Notes under the pieces: model-generated
Databases searched by the model: none
The model's input: the letters and a program-made list of their open reading frames with translations, nothing else
What the model was told of the DNA's origin: nothing
Assembly: GCA_036172345.1 (NCBI GenBank)
Contig: JASFBB010000039.1
Location: 1 to 37,383, forward strand
Length of the DNA stretch: 37,383 nt
DNA from: NAK82 sp036172345
Lineage (GTDB): Bacteria > Chloroflexota > Anaerolineae > 4572-78 > NAK82
Direction: 5' to 3'
In this document: piece after piece, positions 15,490 to 24,166 of the stretch
Layout: every line of letters begins with the position of its first letter
How positions within the stretch are numbered: position 1 is the first letter of the stretch
Position numbers and translations under genes: made by a program

Positions 15490-17730
15490 ATGGCAGATGG
15501 GACACGCTCGCGTGGCACGCTCAACCCTAAGCTGGTGAGCAAAGAATTAGCGCCCGTACTCAACGCGGCTGCGGCGCGAATGGGCGTGCTCGGCCATGGG
15601 GTCTTGACCCCGGAGATTCTGCTCCTCACTTTTGTTGAAAGCCCGCAGGCGAACGCTTACAGGGTGTTACAGCAGCTGATTGCGGGGCGTGGCTATCGCT
15701 GGGAGCGTTTTGTGGAGGAGGTCACCTCGCTTGCCCGCGGACGTGCCGCGCCGGATGTGGAGTTCGACTGGGTGGCGGATGACAGCCGCCGCGTTTCTTT
15801 GTCAGATGGGCTCCTGATTGTGCTGGACGAGGCGCTCACCCTGGCGCGCGCCCGTGAGGAAGTGTACATCGGGACGGAACACGTATTGGTGGGCATGACC
15901 GATCGGCGCGTCGCGGTGGCGCGTTTGCTCGAAAACTATGGGATCACACCCCGTGCGGCTCAGGAGATGCTCGTAACTTTCAGCATTGCGCGTGATACTA
16001 CTACGACGGACTATGTCGCGTTGGCAAAGCAAGGGGAAATCACGCCAGTGTACTTCCGCGAGCGCTTGCTGCGCGATCTGGTCGGCTTGCTCACCCTGAG
16101 AACCGATCGTCACGTGATACTGGTTGGTGCAACGGGAGTGGGGAAACGCTCGCTCGCCTACAGCTTGGCACTTCTGATGGCGGAGGACAAGGGTCCATCC
16201 GGGCTGAAAAGCTTGGTCGTGATCAACGAACAGGCATTGCTCGACAACGCCCTGACCGCCGTGCAGAGTGGGTTGCGGCGTGCCAAAGGGGGGATCCTGT
16301 TTGTGCCGCACATCGCACGCTTCTTCGGAGGATTGCGCAGCGACTTCCCAGAAGCGGCAGGCAAGGAGCTGCAAAAAGCGTTTCTCGACGACGAAATCGC
16401 TGTCATTGGCAGCGCTACGGAGGTCGAATACACGGAGCGTTTGCAGCCTAACGCGGTGCTCAGTGAACATGCGCATGTGCTGCGCGTCGAGCCCACCACG
16501 TTGGAAGAGACAGTCGCCATTTTGGATGTCATCCGGCCGCGCATCGCTGCGGATTACGGAGTGCACCTCGCCGATGAGAGTTTGAAGGAAGCTGCCAAAC
16601 TGGCCGGGCGCTATTTGACCGATACCTCGCTGCCGGCCAGCGCCGTGCAGCTGTTGCATCGTACGTGTGCGATGCTCCATATGGGGCTGCATTCTGGCGC
16701 GAGCTGGCAGCCGCACTCGGCCAGGGACGACACGGTGGATGCCGAAGATGTTATGCTTATGGTCAGCCAGCTGACCGGCATACCGGTCAGGCGGCTCGGC
16801 GCCGATGAGCGTGCCCGCTACGCCAATATGGTGGAGCATTTACGGGAACGCATCATCGGGCAGGATGAAGCGGTGTTAGCAGTAAGTCGTGCCGTAAGGA
16901 TGGCGCGTGCCGGCCTGAAAGACCCACGCCGCCCGGTTGGCTCTTTCTTCTTTCTGGGTCCCACTGGGGTGGGCAAAACTGAATTGGCCAAAGCGTTGGC
17001 GGAGTTCCTGTTTGGCAGTGAGGAGGCTATGATCGTGCTCGATATGACCGAGTTTCAGGACGAGAATGCGGTGAGTCGCTTGATCGGTGCACCACCCGGC
17101 TACGTGGGCTACGAGGAAGGTGGTCGGCTGACCGAGAGGATGGCCAGGATGCCTTATGCGGTGGTGCTGTTCGACGAGGCAGAGAAAGCCCATCCGCGCG
17201 TCTTGGATGTGTTGTTACAAGTCATGGAAGAGGGACGGCTGACCGATGGCAAGGGACGCACGGTCAGCTTTGCCGAGGCGGTGATCATTCTCACCAGCAA
17301 CATCGGTAGTCAGTACCTATCTGATTCCCAGCTTCCGATTGCGGTCGCGCGCGAAGCCGTCCAGGAGGAGCTGAAACGCCACTTTCGGCCAGAGTTTCTC
17401 AACCGCTTCACCGAGATTGTGTTCTTCAATCGCTTGGACGAGACAGCTTTGCGTGCGGTCCTGGATTTGCTGCTCAAAAAGGAGATTGCCTTAGCAGCAG
17501 AGCGCGCCATCACGTTAGAAGTCACCGAGATGGCGCGCTCATGGTTATTGCGGCAAAACGATCAGCCCGAATGGGGTGCTCGGCCGTTGCGGCGCATCAT
17601 CGAACGTTATATCCGAGAACCGCTGGCAGACTGGATTCTGCGCCAGGATCCCGCACCAGGCGCCTTGGTGCGAATCGATGTAGAGGAGGATCGTCTGGTG
17701 CTTCTGCCGATGCGAAGCGAGCCCCCCTAG
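15490..17730 (+). CDS. ClpA/ClpC-like AAA+ ATPase with degenerate D1 site
   Basis: A 746-residue Hsp100 unfoldase-type protein. An N-terminal Clp repeat domain spans about 13-165. The first AAA+ module has a Walker A variant GATGVGKR (213-220) and an eroded Walker B, GGILFVPH (267-274), in which the acidic pair is absent, so D1 probably does not hydrolyse ATP. The second module is intact: GPTGVGKT (490-497), pore loop GAPPGYVGYEEGG (533-545), Walker B VVLFDE (558-563) and a C-terminal D2-small domain. There is no long middle coiled coil, as in ClpA. I do not see an IGF/IGL ClpP-docking loop, so it may work without ClpP. Start ATG 15490 has no clear ribosome site. Confidence 0.85.
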   Translation: MADGTRSRGTLNPKLVSKELAPVLNAAAARMGVLGHGVLTPEILLLTFVESPQANAYRVLQQLIAGRGYRWERFVEEVTSLARGRAAPDVEFDWVADDSRRVSLSDGLLIVLDEALTLARAREEVYIGTEHVLVGMTDRRVAVARLLENYGITPRAAQEMLVTFSIARDTTTTDYVALAKQGEITPVYFRERLLRDLVGLLTLRTDRHVILVGATGVGKRSLAYSLALLMAEDKGPSGLKSLVVINEQALLDNALTAVQSGLRRAKGGILFVPHIARFFGGLRSDFPEAAGKELQKAFLDDEIAVIGSATEVEYTERLQPNAVLSEHAHVLRVEPTTLEETVAILDVIRPRIAADYGVHLADESLKEAAKLAGRYLTDTSLPASAVQLLHRTCAMLHMGLHSGASWQPHSARDDTVDAEDVMLMVSQLTGIPVRRLGADERARYANMVEHLRERIIGQDEAVLAVSRAVRMARAGLKDPRRPVGSFFFLGPTGVGKTELAKALAEFLFGSEEAMIVLDMTEFQDENAVSRLIGAPPGYVGYEEGGRLTERMARMPYAVVLFDEAEKAHPRVLDVLLQVMEEGRLTDGKGRTVSFAEAVIILTSNIGSQYLSDSQLPIAVAREAVQEELKRHFRPEFLNRFTEIVFFNRLDETALRAVLDLLLKKEIALAAERAITLEVTEMARSWLLRQNDQPEWGARPLRRIIERYIREPLADWILRQDPAPGALVRIDVEEDRLVLLPMRSEPP

Positions 17731-17749
17731 GTCATATCCTGGGCAAACG

Positions 17750-18409
17750 CTATGCCTCCTCTTCTTCCTCACGCTCCAGTCGTCGTCGGACGAGCTCAGG
17801 TTCTTCGGTTGGCGCCTCCTCAACTGCTTCTTCTACCACCTCCGCAATGCGCGGTGCCTCGATGCGCGCGATCATGGTCTCGGGTTCCGTCAACACGGTG
17901 ATCGCTTTCGGCAGCTTCAGGTCGCTGACGGTGATGACGTCGTGGATGCGCCTCAGCACGCTCAGATCCACTTCGATCGCCGCCGGCAGATCAGCCGGGA
18001 AGCAGTGCACCTCGACATAGTCAATGCCATATACCAAAATGCCTCCGAGATCCTTCACCGCCGGCGCTTCACCGGTCAAGTGCAGCGGTACTTCTGCGGT
18101 GATCTTTTCGGTCATAACCACCTGTTGGAAGTCGACGTGAATGATGTGATGGTGCAGCAAATCGCGCTGCACTTCGCGCGTCAGCACGGAGACAGGTTCA
18201 CGGTCGGCGATTTGCAGGTTGATCAGCTTGCTCCCACCCGCTTGGGCGAGTGTCTTTTGCAACGCTTTTGCTTCAACCTGAATCGGAGTGGTGGGATAGT
18301 GACTGCCATATACGACGGCCGGCACCCAACCTTGCGCCCTGAGCTGTCGCACTTGTTTGCCAAAATGTGTGCGCAGAGCTGCACTCAGCTCGATCTGTTC
18401 CATTGCCAT
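17750..18409 (-). CDS. rplY: 50S ribosomal protein L25/general stress protein Ctc
   Basis: A 219-residue long-form L25 (TL5/Ctc type) that binds 5S rRNA in the large subunit. Residues 1-95 are the L25 beta-barrel (RTHFGKQVRQLRAQGWVPAV, VYGSHY), followed by the TL5 C-terminal beta domain (GGILVYGIDYVEVHCFPADL). A Glu-rich tail with ERE repeats ends the protein. The ATG at 18409 has AGGAG four bases upstream; a second in-frame ATG at 18403 would drop two residues. It converges with the Clp-like gene 19 bp away. A near-consensus promoter lies directly upstream. Confidence 0.95.
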   Translation of the reverse strand: MAMEQIELSAALRTHFGKQVRQLRAQGWVPAVVYGSHYPTTPIQVEAKALQKTLAQAGGSKLINLQIADREPVSVLTREVQRDLLHHHIIHVDFQQVVMTEKITAEVPLHLTGEAPAVKDLGGILVYGIDYVEVHCFPADLPAAIEVDLSVLRRIHDVITVSDLKLPKAITVLTEPETMIARIEAPRIAEVVEEAVEEAPTEEPELVRRRLEREEEEEA

Positions 18410-18439
18410 TTCGCTCCTGTAAAGGGAAATCCAAATTGG

Positions 18440-18468
18440 ATAATAATCGCAAAGGTCAATCCCGTCAA
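18440..18468 (-). promoter_or_regulatory. Predicted sigma-70 promoter for rplY/ctc
   Basis: On the minus strand TTGACG (18463-18468) and TATTAT (18440-18445) have an ideal 17-bp spacer. The -10 lies about 30 bp upstream of the start codon at 18409. Confidence 0.7.
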
Positions 18469-18619
18469 CTTTGTGTGATCACTCAATATGAGAGCGTTAC
18501 GTAGGGCAGCAGGAACAATCATATCGCTCTGGGGATCGCGATAACTCTCGTCGGATAAGGCTGCAGGGGTGTCTAAGAGTGAGGACACCTGCTGAGCTAC
18601 CAATCGGGATTTTGGCGAT

Positions 18620-18648
18620 TTGGGCAAAAACGGGGTTATATTTATAAT
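18620..18648 (+). promoter_or_regulatory. Predicted sigma-70 promoter for superoxide dismutase
   Basis: TTGGGC (18620-18625) and a perfect TATAAT (18643-18648) are 17 bp apart. The leader to ATG 18752 is about 97 nt and ends in AGGAGG a few bases before the start. The remaining stretch 18469-18619 holds nothing I can assign. Confidence 0.65.
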
Positions 18649-18751
18649 GGTGACTAAGCTGGTCAAGTTGTTCCACAGTGATTCGGGACAGTTTAAACGC
18701 TCTTAGGACATCACTTTCTACTGACTGTTAGGAGTAAAAAAGGAGGAATCG

Positions 18752-19360
18752 ATGAGTAACCAGAGCAGTGTCCATGTATTGCCCCCCTTACCGTATGCCG
18801 AAAGCGCACTGGAGCCGATCATCTCCGCCACTACTATCGGCTTTCACTATGGCAAGCATCATCGCGCGTATCTGGACAACATGAACAAGCTGATTGCGGG
18901 CACCGAGCTCACCGACCTGAGCTTGGAGGAACTCATCCGTGCGGTGGCGGGCAAGCCAGACAAAGTGGCTGTCTTCAACAACGCCGCACAGACCTGGAAC
19001 CATACTTTCTACTGGAACAGCTTGCGACCCAATGGTGGTGGTGAGCCACCGGCAGCTCTGAAGCAAGTTATTCAGGCGGCATTCGGAGATATGGAGAAGT
19101 TCAAGCAAGAGTTCGCCAATGCAGCGGTGACCCAATTTGGCAGCGGCTGGGCATGGTTGGTGCGCGACGGGGATACACTGAAGATTGTCAAGACGGGCAA
19201 TGCGGAGACGCCATTGGTATCAGGGATGAAACCGCTGCTCACCATCGACGTGTGGGAGCACGCCTATTATCTGGACTATCAGAATCGGCGTGCAGATTAT
19301 GTCAACGCTGTTATCGATAAGCTGCTGAACTGGGAGTTCGCGCTGGCGAATTGGGGATGA
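18752..19360 (+). CDS. sodB: Superoxide dismutase, Fe-type (Fe/Mn family)
   Basis: A 202-residue cytoplasmic enzyme that dismutates superoxide to O2 and H2O2. Metal ligands seen: His32 (FHYGKHH), His84 (TWNHTFYW), Asp166 and His170 (DVWEHAYY). The active-site Gln lies in FNNAAQ (Gln80), the position used by iron enzymes, and FGSGWAWLV lacks the Gln typical of manganese enzymes. Iron specificity is therefore favoured, though cambialistic forms exist. No signal peptide is seen. It is a single-gene unit with its own promoter and a strong terminator. AGGAGG precedes the start. Confidence 0.95.
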   Translation: MSNQSSVHVLPPLPYAESALEPIISATTIGFHYGKHHRAYLDNMNKLIAGTELTDLSLEELIRAVAGKPDKVAVFNNAAQTWNHTFYWNSLRPNGGGEPPAALKQVIQAAFGDMEKFKQEFANAAVTQFGSGWAWLVRDGDTLKIVKTGNAETPLVSGMKPLLTIDVWEHAYYLDYQNRRADYVNAVIDKLLNWEFALANWG

Positions 19361-19387
19361 TCCTCGAATAAAGAGGACCCGGATCAC

Positions 19388-19421
19388 GAAAAGCGCGAAA
19401 ACCTCTTTTTTCGCGCTTTTC
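19388..19421 (+). terminator. Strong hairpin terminator after superoxide dismutase
   Basis: A perfect 14-bp stem, GAAAAGCGCGAAAA (19388-19401) with TTTTCGCGCTTTTC (19408-19421), surrounds a 6-base loop. The A-rich and T-rich flanks let it work on both strands, which would also insulate the opposing epimerase gene. Confidence 0.85.
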
Positions 19422-19546
19422 ATGCGTTTTGCTCTTCTGATCTCACTTAACGGATGGATGCGAGCGACGTCCCAATCAACGCGCACCACACCTGCCAGTG
19501 GGCGATGAGCTCGTATTCTCCCACGTGTGACAGAGTGTGATGGGCC

Positions 19547-20533
19547 TTACAACATCTTATGGGCACGGTACCAATGCCAGGCATCTGCCACTGCCTGGCG
19601 GAAAGGAGTCTGAGGCAATCCCAGCTCGCGGATCGCCTTAGAACAATTGTAATAGAAGTATTTAGCGCCCAAACGCACCTGGTCACCAGTGACTAAAGGA
19701 TCACGCGTGCGTGTCAGGGCGTTGAAGGCATCGATCAGGCGTGCCACAGCGGGCAGAGACCACACGGGCAGAGTCAGCAGCGGCGGCGGTGCGCCGGTGA
19801 CCTCGGCGATGATCTCCGCTGCGCGGCGATGGGTGAGGTTTTCGCCGCCCAGGATGTAACGCTCGCCAGTGCGACCACGCTCAGCGGCGGCGATATGCCC
19901 GGCTACCACGTCTTGTACGTGGACCAAGTTGCTGCCTCCTGGTGGTAGGATACGCAGCTGCCCACGCACCGCCGCGCGGATGGCACTGCCTGAGACGAAG
20001 TTCAGATCGCCTGGGCCAAGTACAATGGTCGGGTTAACGATCACGGCGGAGAGACCCTGTTCCACTCCGCGCTGCACCTCTTGCTCAGCCAGATACTTGC
20101 TGTGGCCGTAGACGAACCAGCGAAGCGACTCAGGCAGATGTTGTGTTTCATCCACCGGCGCATCGGGGCGCGGAGCCGGGCCGATGGCCGCGGACGAGCT
20201 GGTGTATACCAGGCGCTCCACGCCGCATTGTAGGGCGGCTTGTACCACATTGCGTGTTCCCGCGACGTTGATGCGATACACCCACTCGGCATGATTGCGC
20301 CAGTATTGTGCCACTGCGGCCACATGAAACACCAATGCACAACTCTGCATCGCTGCGCGCAACGAAGCAGAATCGAGGATGTCCCCGATAACACGTTCTA
20401 CAGGCAGGTCCTCGAGAGTGTCCAGGCGCGAGGTAGGGCGGCATAGGACACGCACGCGCTCGCCACGCTCCACCAGTGCACGCGCTAAGTTAGCTCCCAC
20501 AAACCCGGTGGCACCTGTGATCAACACTTGCAT
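19547..20533 (-). CDS. NAD-dependent epimerase/dehydratase, HpnA-like extended SDR
   Basis: A 328-residue extended short-chain dehydrogenase/reductase. The N-terminal Rossmann motif GATGFVGANLA binds NAD(P). The catalytic set is Ser in YTSSSAAIG with YGHSK (YxxxK). The substrate region NPTIVLGPGD and HVQDVVAGH is typical. The overall pattern (VLCRPTSRLDTL, VGDILDSASLRAAM-like spacing, FHVAAVAQYWRNHAEW, RINVAGTRNVV) resembles hopanoid-associated sugar epimerase HpnA and dihydroflavonol reductase-like proteins. I chose ATG 20533 because GAGGGA lies eight bases upstream; an in-frame GTG at 20548 is less likely. There are no hopanoid genes nearby, so the pathway is open. Confidence 0.85.
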   Translation of the reverse strand: MQVLITGATGFVGANLARALVERGERVRVLCRPTSRLDTLEDLPVERVIGDILDSASLRAAMQSCALVFHVAAVAQYWRNHAEWVYRINVAGTRNVVQAALQCGVERLVYTSSSAAIGPAPRPDAPVDETQHLPESLRWFVYGHSKYLAEQEVQRGVEQGLSAVIVNPTIVLGPGDLNFVSGSAIRAAVRGQLRILPPGGSNLVHVQDVVAGHIAAAERGRTGERYILGGENLTHRRAAEIIAEVTGAPPPLLTLPVWSLPAVARLIDAFNALTRTRDPLVTGDQVRLGAKYFYYNCSKAIRELGLPQTPFRQAVADAWHWYRAHKML

Positions 20534-20589
20534 AGTGTTATCCCTCACGATAAGCTATAGCAAGTTTCAACGGAGTGGATTATAGCACG

Positions 20590-20835
20590 CTGGGCATATG
20601 CTGTCAGAAGGGGATGGTCGATCGAAGCCGTTTCTCTCGACAAGGCTGGTTGCCAGGTAGAGCGCCATCGAGGTGTCATCCGTCCACTGGCCTGGCTGAA
20701 GGTGAAAGGGTCCGCCGCCAACCATGTCGGTAAGTGGCGTGAAGCTGCCCCTGACCGAAACTCCACTGTGGTGCCGATGGCATCCCCGACGGCAAGGCCG
20801 AGAGGGCAACCGCGGAACCTGTCTTGGAGATCCAT
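20590..20835 (-). pseudogene. ADP-ribosylglycohydrolase (DraG family) N-terminal remnant, frameshifted
   Basis: Reading on the minus strand from ATG 20835 gives MDLQDRFRGCPLGLAVGDA and then GTTVEFR, the N-terminus of ADP-ribosylglycohydrolases. After about 20753 the family sequence continues only in another frame: GSFTPLTDMVGGGPFHLQPG, then the metal-binding motif WTDDTSMALYLATSLVERNG. One base appears to be missing in the run near 20750-20754. After ERNGFD the sequence no longer resembles the family and soon meets a stop, so about two thirds of the gene is gone. No function is expected. It explains most of the 370 bp between the epimerase and the tRNA. Confidence 0.8.
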
Positions 20836-20903
20836 TAAGCCATTATTAAATGTATATTGATGGGGGTTAACATAGCCGGTTTTGCCCGTTTTGGGGCTTA
20901 GAT

Positions 20904-20932
20904 TTGACAAGTGAGTCTCTTTGGGCTAAAAT
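20904..20932 (+). promoter_or_regulatory. Consensus promoter for tRNA-Asp
   Basis: TTGACA (20904-20909), a 17-bp spacer, then TAAAAT (20927-20932), 32 bp before the tRNA 5' end. This is the best -35/-10 pair in the window. Confidence 0.8.
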
Positions 20933-20964
20933 CTTAATGAGATTTGGAAAGGATGGATTGCTGA

Positions 20965-21037
20965 GGGGGCGTAGTGTAGCGGTTAACATGTCGGCCTGTC
21001 AAGCCGAAGATCGCGGGTTCGAATCCCGTCGCTCCCG
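20965..21037 (+). tRNA. tRNA-Asp (anticodon GTC)
   Basis: A 73-nt cloverleaf. Acceptor stem GGGGGCG pairs with CGCTCCC (one G-T pair), with discriminator G. The D stem is GTGT/ACAT. Anticodon stem TCGGC/GCCGA encloses loop CTGTCAA, giving anticodon GTC. T stem GCGGG/CCCGT encloses TTCGAAT. The 3' CCA is not encoded. The gene has its own promoter and terminator. Confidence 0.96.
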
Positions 21038-21039
21038 CT

Positions 21040-21075
21040 GCGGCAACTTCCCAGAAATGGAGTTGCCGCTTTTTC
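21040..21075 (+). terminator. Intrinsic terminator after tRNA-Asp
   Basis: GCGGCAACT (21040-21048) pairs with AGTTGCCGC (21061-21069), followed by TTTTTCG and more T residues. It separates the tRNA from the peptidase gene, whose own promoter is not evident. Confidence 0.8.
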
Positions 21076-21109
21076 GTTTTATGTGCGAGCGGAATAGGGA
21101 AGATCGGTT

Positions 21110-22561
21110 ATGAAGGGATGTAGAATGTGGATGGCGATGGTGTTCACGTGGTTGGTTTTGGGGTTGTGCGCAACGCTACTAGTGTCGGGCAGCATACGGT
21201 ACGGGGGGACGCGTGAGCTGCTGTTGCGCCTGCGCCTGGAGCTGGTGTCCAGGCTACGCCCTCCTCCAGTCCCCCTTGTCCCCACGCCATTGCCGACCAC
21301 CCTTGTTGCTTCGGCAACGCGGCCAGCTCCAGCAACGGTGGTGTATCCCACAAACAATGTCGCTGCCAGGAATGCCCAGAAGGTAGATGGAGAGATATCC
21401 CCCGATGTCTTCATTGCGCGCGCGACTGTCACGCCAACAGTGGTGGATGCTTGGATGATCAACCTGCTGTCGGCGCAACCGACCTTTAGGCATGCGAATG
21501 TCATGATGGCGACTCCATCTCCCACCGCCACCCAACCTGCGGAGGGGGTGCCCCTTACAGTTACCGACCAACCACGCCCTTATTTGTCGGCAGCACCCTC
21601 TGTGCAGTTGAGCGGTATCACCCATATATGGCAGAAATGGAACAACTGTGGGCCAGCAACCTTGGCTATGTACTTGAGCTATTTTGGCATCACTCTCACC
21701 CAGGCGGAGGTTGCCGCTGCGCTCAAGCCGAACTGGGATGACAAGAACGTCAGCCCCCACGAGATGGCTGCTTTCGCTACGCAGCAGGGGCTCCACGCGC
21801 TGGTGCGTGTTAACGGCGATGCGGAACGTCTGCGTCTCCTGCTGAGCAATGGGCTGCCGGTGATGGTTGAGACGTGGCTCGAGCTGGAACCAAATAACGG
21901 TATGGGACATTATCGGTTGTTGACCGGCTATGACAATGCGCGGCAAATCTGGATAGCGTTCGATTCTTACGTGAGCACCGGCGTCAAGGCGGATGCACCA
22001 TACCAAGGGATTCAGCTCTCATATGTTGAAATAGACACTTTATGGGTTGTCTTCAATCGGACGTATCTACTACTTTTTACCGAAGAGTCGGCCCCGATTG
22101 TGACAAGCATTCTGGCTGAGGAAATGGACGATCGTGTGATGTGGGAACGCGCCCTGGCACGTGCCCAGGCCGAGATTGCAAGCCGTCCGGAGGATCCGTT
22201 TGCGCATTTCAACCTGGGCAGCGCTCTGGTCGCTCTGGGCGACTATGAGCAAGCAGCGGCCGCTTTCGATCGTGCGCGCGTGATCGGGTTGCCGTGGCGT
22301 ATGCTGTGGTATCAGTTTGCGCCCTTCCGCGCGTACTATGAGACAGGCCGCTACGACGAGCTGTTGGCTCTCGCAGATGCCACGATCGCTACGGCGGGAG
22401 AGATCGAAGAGGTGTACTACTACAAAGGCCTGGGCTTGGCAGCACTGGGACGCCAAGAAGAAGCACGCCAAAATTGGCAACGCGCTCTTGCACTGAATCC
22501 CAACTATGGGGAAGCTGTCGCGGCGCTCGCTTCTAATGCCGATGTATCCTCTTCACCGTGA
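21110..22561 (+). CDS. Secreted or membrane-anchored C39-like cysteine peptidase with TPR repeats
   Basis: 483 residues. A basic n-region and hydrophobic segment (about 7-28) form a signal anchor. A Pro/Thr/Val-rich linker extends to about 165. A papain-like C39 domain follows, with candidate Cys180 (WNNCGPATLAMYLSYFG), His267 (GMGHYRLLTGYD) and Asp285 (AFDSY). The C-terminal third has TPR-like helices (AHFNLGSALVALGDYEQAA, YYYKGLGLAALGRQEEA). It is an exported protein processing or binding other cell-surface proteins or peptides; the substrate is unknown. ATG 21110 gives Lys/Arg before the hydrophobic core. ATG 21125 with AAGGGA six bases upstream is an alternative. murJ follows 6 bp later. 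Confidence 0.8.
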   Translation: MKGCRMWMAMVFTWLVLGLCATLLVSGSIRYGGTRELLLRLRLELVSRLRPPPVPLVPTPLPTTLVASATRPAPATVVYPTNNVAARNAQKVDGEISPDVFIARATVTPTVVDAWMINLLSAQPTFRHANVMMATPSPTATQPAEGVPLTVTDQPRPYLSAAPSVQLSGITHIWQKWNNCGPATLAMYLSYFGITLTQAEVAAALKPNWDDKNVSPHEMAAFATQQGLHALVRVNGDAERLRLLLSNGLPVMVETWLELEPNNGMGHYRLLTGYDNARQIWIAFDSYVSTGVKADAPYQGIQLSYVEIDTLWVVFNRTYLLLFTEESAPIVTSILAEEMDDRVMWERALARAQAEIASRPEDPFAHFNLGSALVALGDYEQAAAAFDRARVIGLPWRMLWYQFAPFRAYYETGRYDELLALADATIATAGEIEEVYYYKGLGLAALGRQEEARQNWQRALALNPNYGEAVAALASNADVSSSP

Positions 22562-22567
22562 GCACTC

Positions 22568-24166
22568 GTGAGTACATCGACCAACACACCAACGCACCAA
22601 AGCCACTTAGTGCGCAATGCTGTGTGGGTAGGTGGCTCGTTTGCCTTGGCAGCCGGGATGGGGCTGCTGCGCAATGTGCTGATTGCGCGTCAGTTCGGCT
22701 TGAGCGCTGAATTGGACGCTTATTATGCCGCATTCAAGTTACCCGACCTCTTGTTCACCGTCGTAGCGGGTGGAGCGCTGACAACCGCTTTTATCCCTGT
22801 CTTTGTCCAACTCTTGACCACAGAAGGGGTTGCGAGTGCCTGGCGGCTCGCCAGTGCCTTCACCAATTTGGCAATTCTGGCAACCGTTGCCATAGCGATC
22901 CCAATAGCATTCCTCGCTCCGTGGCTTGTGCGCATCATTATCGCCCCTGGTTTCACAGCGCAATTGCAGGAGGAGACGGCCGCGCTGATGCGGCTGGTTT
23001 TGCTTTCCACGGTGATCTTCAGTGTCAGTTCGGTGCAGACCGGTGTGTTGCATGGTTTCAAACATTTCTGGCTGCCTGCGCTGGCACCTGTAGTGTATCC
23101 ATTGGGCACGATAGCGGGCGCTGTCTGGCTTGTGCCCTTGTGGGGCATCCGTGGCCTGGCCGTTGGCGCGGTCGTCGGTGCGTGCATGCACCTGATGGTG
23201 AAGATACCGGCACTGTTACATTATCACTTCCGCTGGTGGCCTGTTTTGGACGTGCACGTGGCGGCAGTGCGGCGGGTGGTGGTGCTCTTCGGGCCACGGG
23301 TGCTCGATCTGGGGGTTTTCCATCTAACGATGCTGGCGACCACGAATCTTGCCTCGCGTTTGAGCGCTGGCAGCGTCAGCGCGCTTGAATGGGGCTGGGA
23401 CGCGATGCAGGTCCCCGAGACAATGATCGGCACCGCGTTCGGTCTGGTGGCGCTCCCCACCTTGGCCGACATGGCAGTACGCAGTGACCTGCAAGGTTTG
23501 CGCGATACGTTAGTTGGCGCCTTGCGTCTGGTGCTCGCGCTGGCGCTACCGGCTGCGTGTGTTCTAATCGTGCTGGGTCAGCCACTGCTACAACTGCTTT
23601 ACCAGCGTGGTGCGTTCGATGCTGCTGCCACCGAAGCGGTATATATCGCCCTGCGTTTCTACGCGCTCGGGCTGGTTGCCCACGTCTGCCTGGAATTAGT
23701 GGCGCGCGCATTCTTTGCGCGCCAGGATACCATCACCCCTTTACTTGCCGCGGCTGGGTCGGCAGCGTTCAACGTCTTGCTGGGCATCTTGCTAATGACA
23801 TCGTTGGGACATGGGGGGCTGGCGCTGGCAAACTCGCTGGCAGTGTCGGGCGAGGTAGTGGTGTTGTTGCTGATTCTGCGACGGTGTATTGGTAGCATAT
23901 ATGGCCGCCGGCTGTTGGACACGCTGGCACGGCTAACCCTTGCCACATCTCTAATGGCGATCACGATGTTGGTTGTGCATCGAGTGATCGACAAAACGGA
24001 CACTGCTATCACGATAATTGTGGTGAGTGTCGGTATAGGCGGGCTGCTCACCTATCTGAGCTGCGCAACGTTCCTGAAGGTGAGTCCACTTCAGCTGGCA
24101 CGCGAGCTTGCGCACTTCGGAGTTGCGCTGCATATGGATGCGGTGAAGGAGGAATATGGCGGTTAG
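22568..24166 (+). CDS. murJ: Lipid II flippase MurJ (MviN family)
   Basis: A 532-residue multi-spanning (about 14 helices) MATE-like flippase that moves lipid-linked peptidoglycan precursors across the membrane. Family features seen: the N-terminal VWVGGSFALAAGMGLLRNVL and ARQFGLSAELDAYYAAFKLP, FTVVAGGALTTAFIPVF, and the later LYQRGAFDAAATEAV. The start is GTG 22568, six bases after the peptidase stop. No good ribosome site is seen, so translation is probably coupled to the peptidase gene. MurJ orthologues in Chloroflexota are of this length. It could also export another polyprenyl-linked glycan. Confidence 0.92.
   Translation: MSTSTNTPTHQSHLVRNAVWVGGSFALAAGMGLLRNVLIARQFGLSAELDAYYAAFKLPDLLFTVVAGGALTTAFIPVFVQLLTTEGVASAWRLASAFTNLAILATVAIAIPIAFLAPWLVRIIIAPGFTAQLQEETAALMRLVLLSTVIFSVSSVQTGVLHGFKHFWLPALAPVVYPLGTIAGAVWLVPLWGIRGLAVGAVVGACMHLMVKIPALLHYHFRWWPVLDVHVAAVRRVVVLFGPRVLDLGVFHLTMLATTNLASRLSAGSVSALEWGWDAMQVPETMIGTAFGLVALPTLADMAVRSDLQGLRDTLVGALRLVLALALPAACVLIVLGQPLLQLLYQRGAFDAAATEAVYIALRFYALGLVAHVCLELVARAFFARQDTITPLLAAAGSAAFNVLLGILLMTSLGHGGLALANSLAVSGEVVVLLLILRRCIGSIYGRRLLDTLARLTLATSLMAITMLVVHRVIDKTDTAITIIVVSVGIGGLLTYLSCATFLKVSPLQLARELAHFGVALHMDAVKEEYGG

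Noticed and set aside
15802..16839. 345-codon minus-strand frame inside the Clp-like gene
   Set aside because: It is a shadow of a well supported AAA+ gene, rich in His/Gln without a family match.
20904..21113. Open frame across the tRNA-Asp
   Set aside because: It is explained by the promoter, tRNA and terminator; the reading frame runs through the tRNA cloverleaf.
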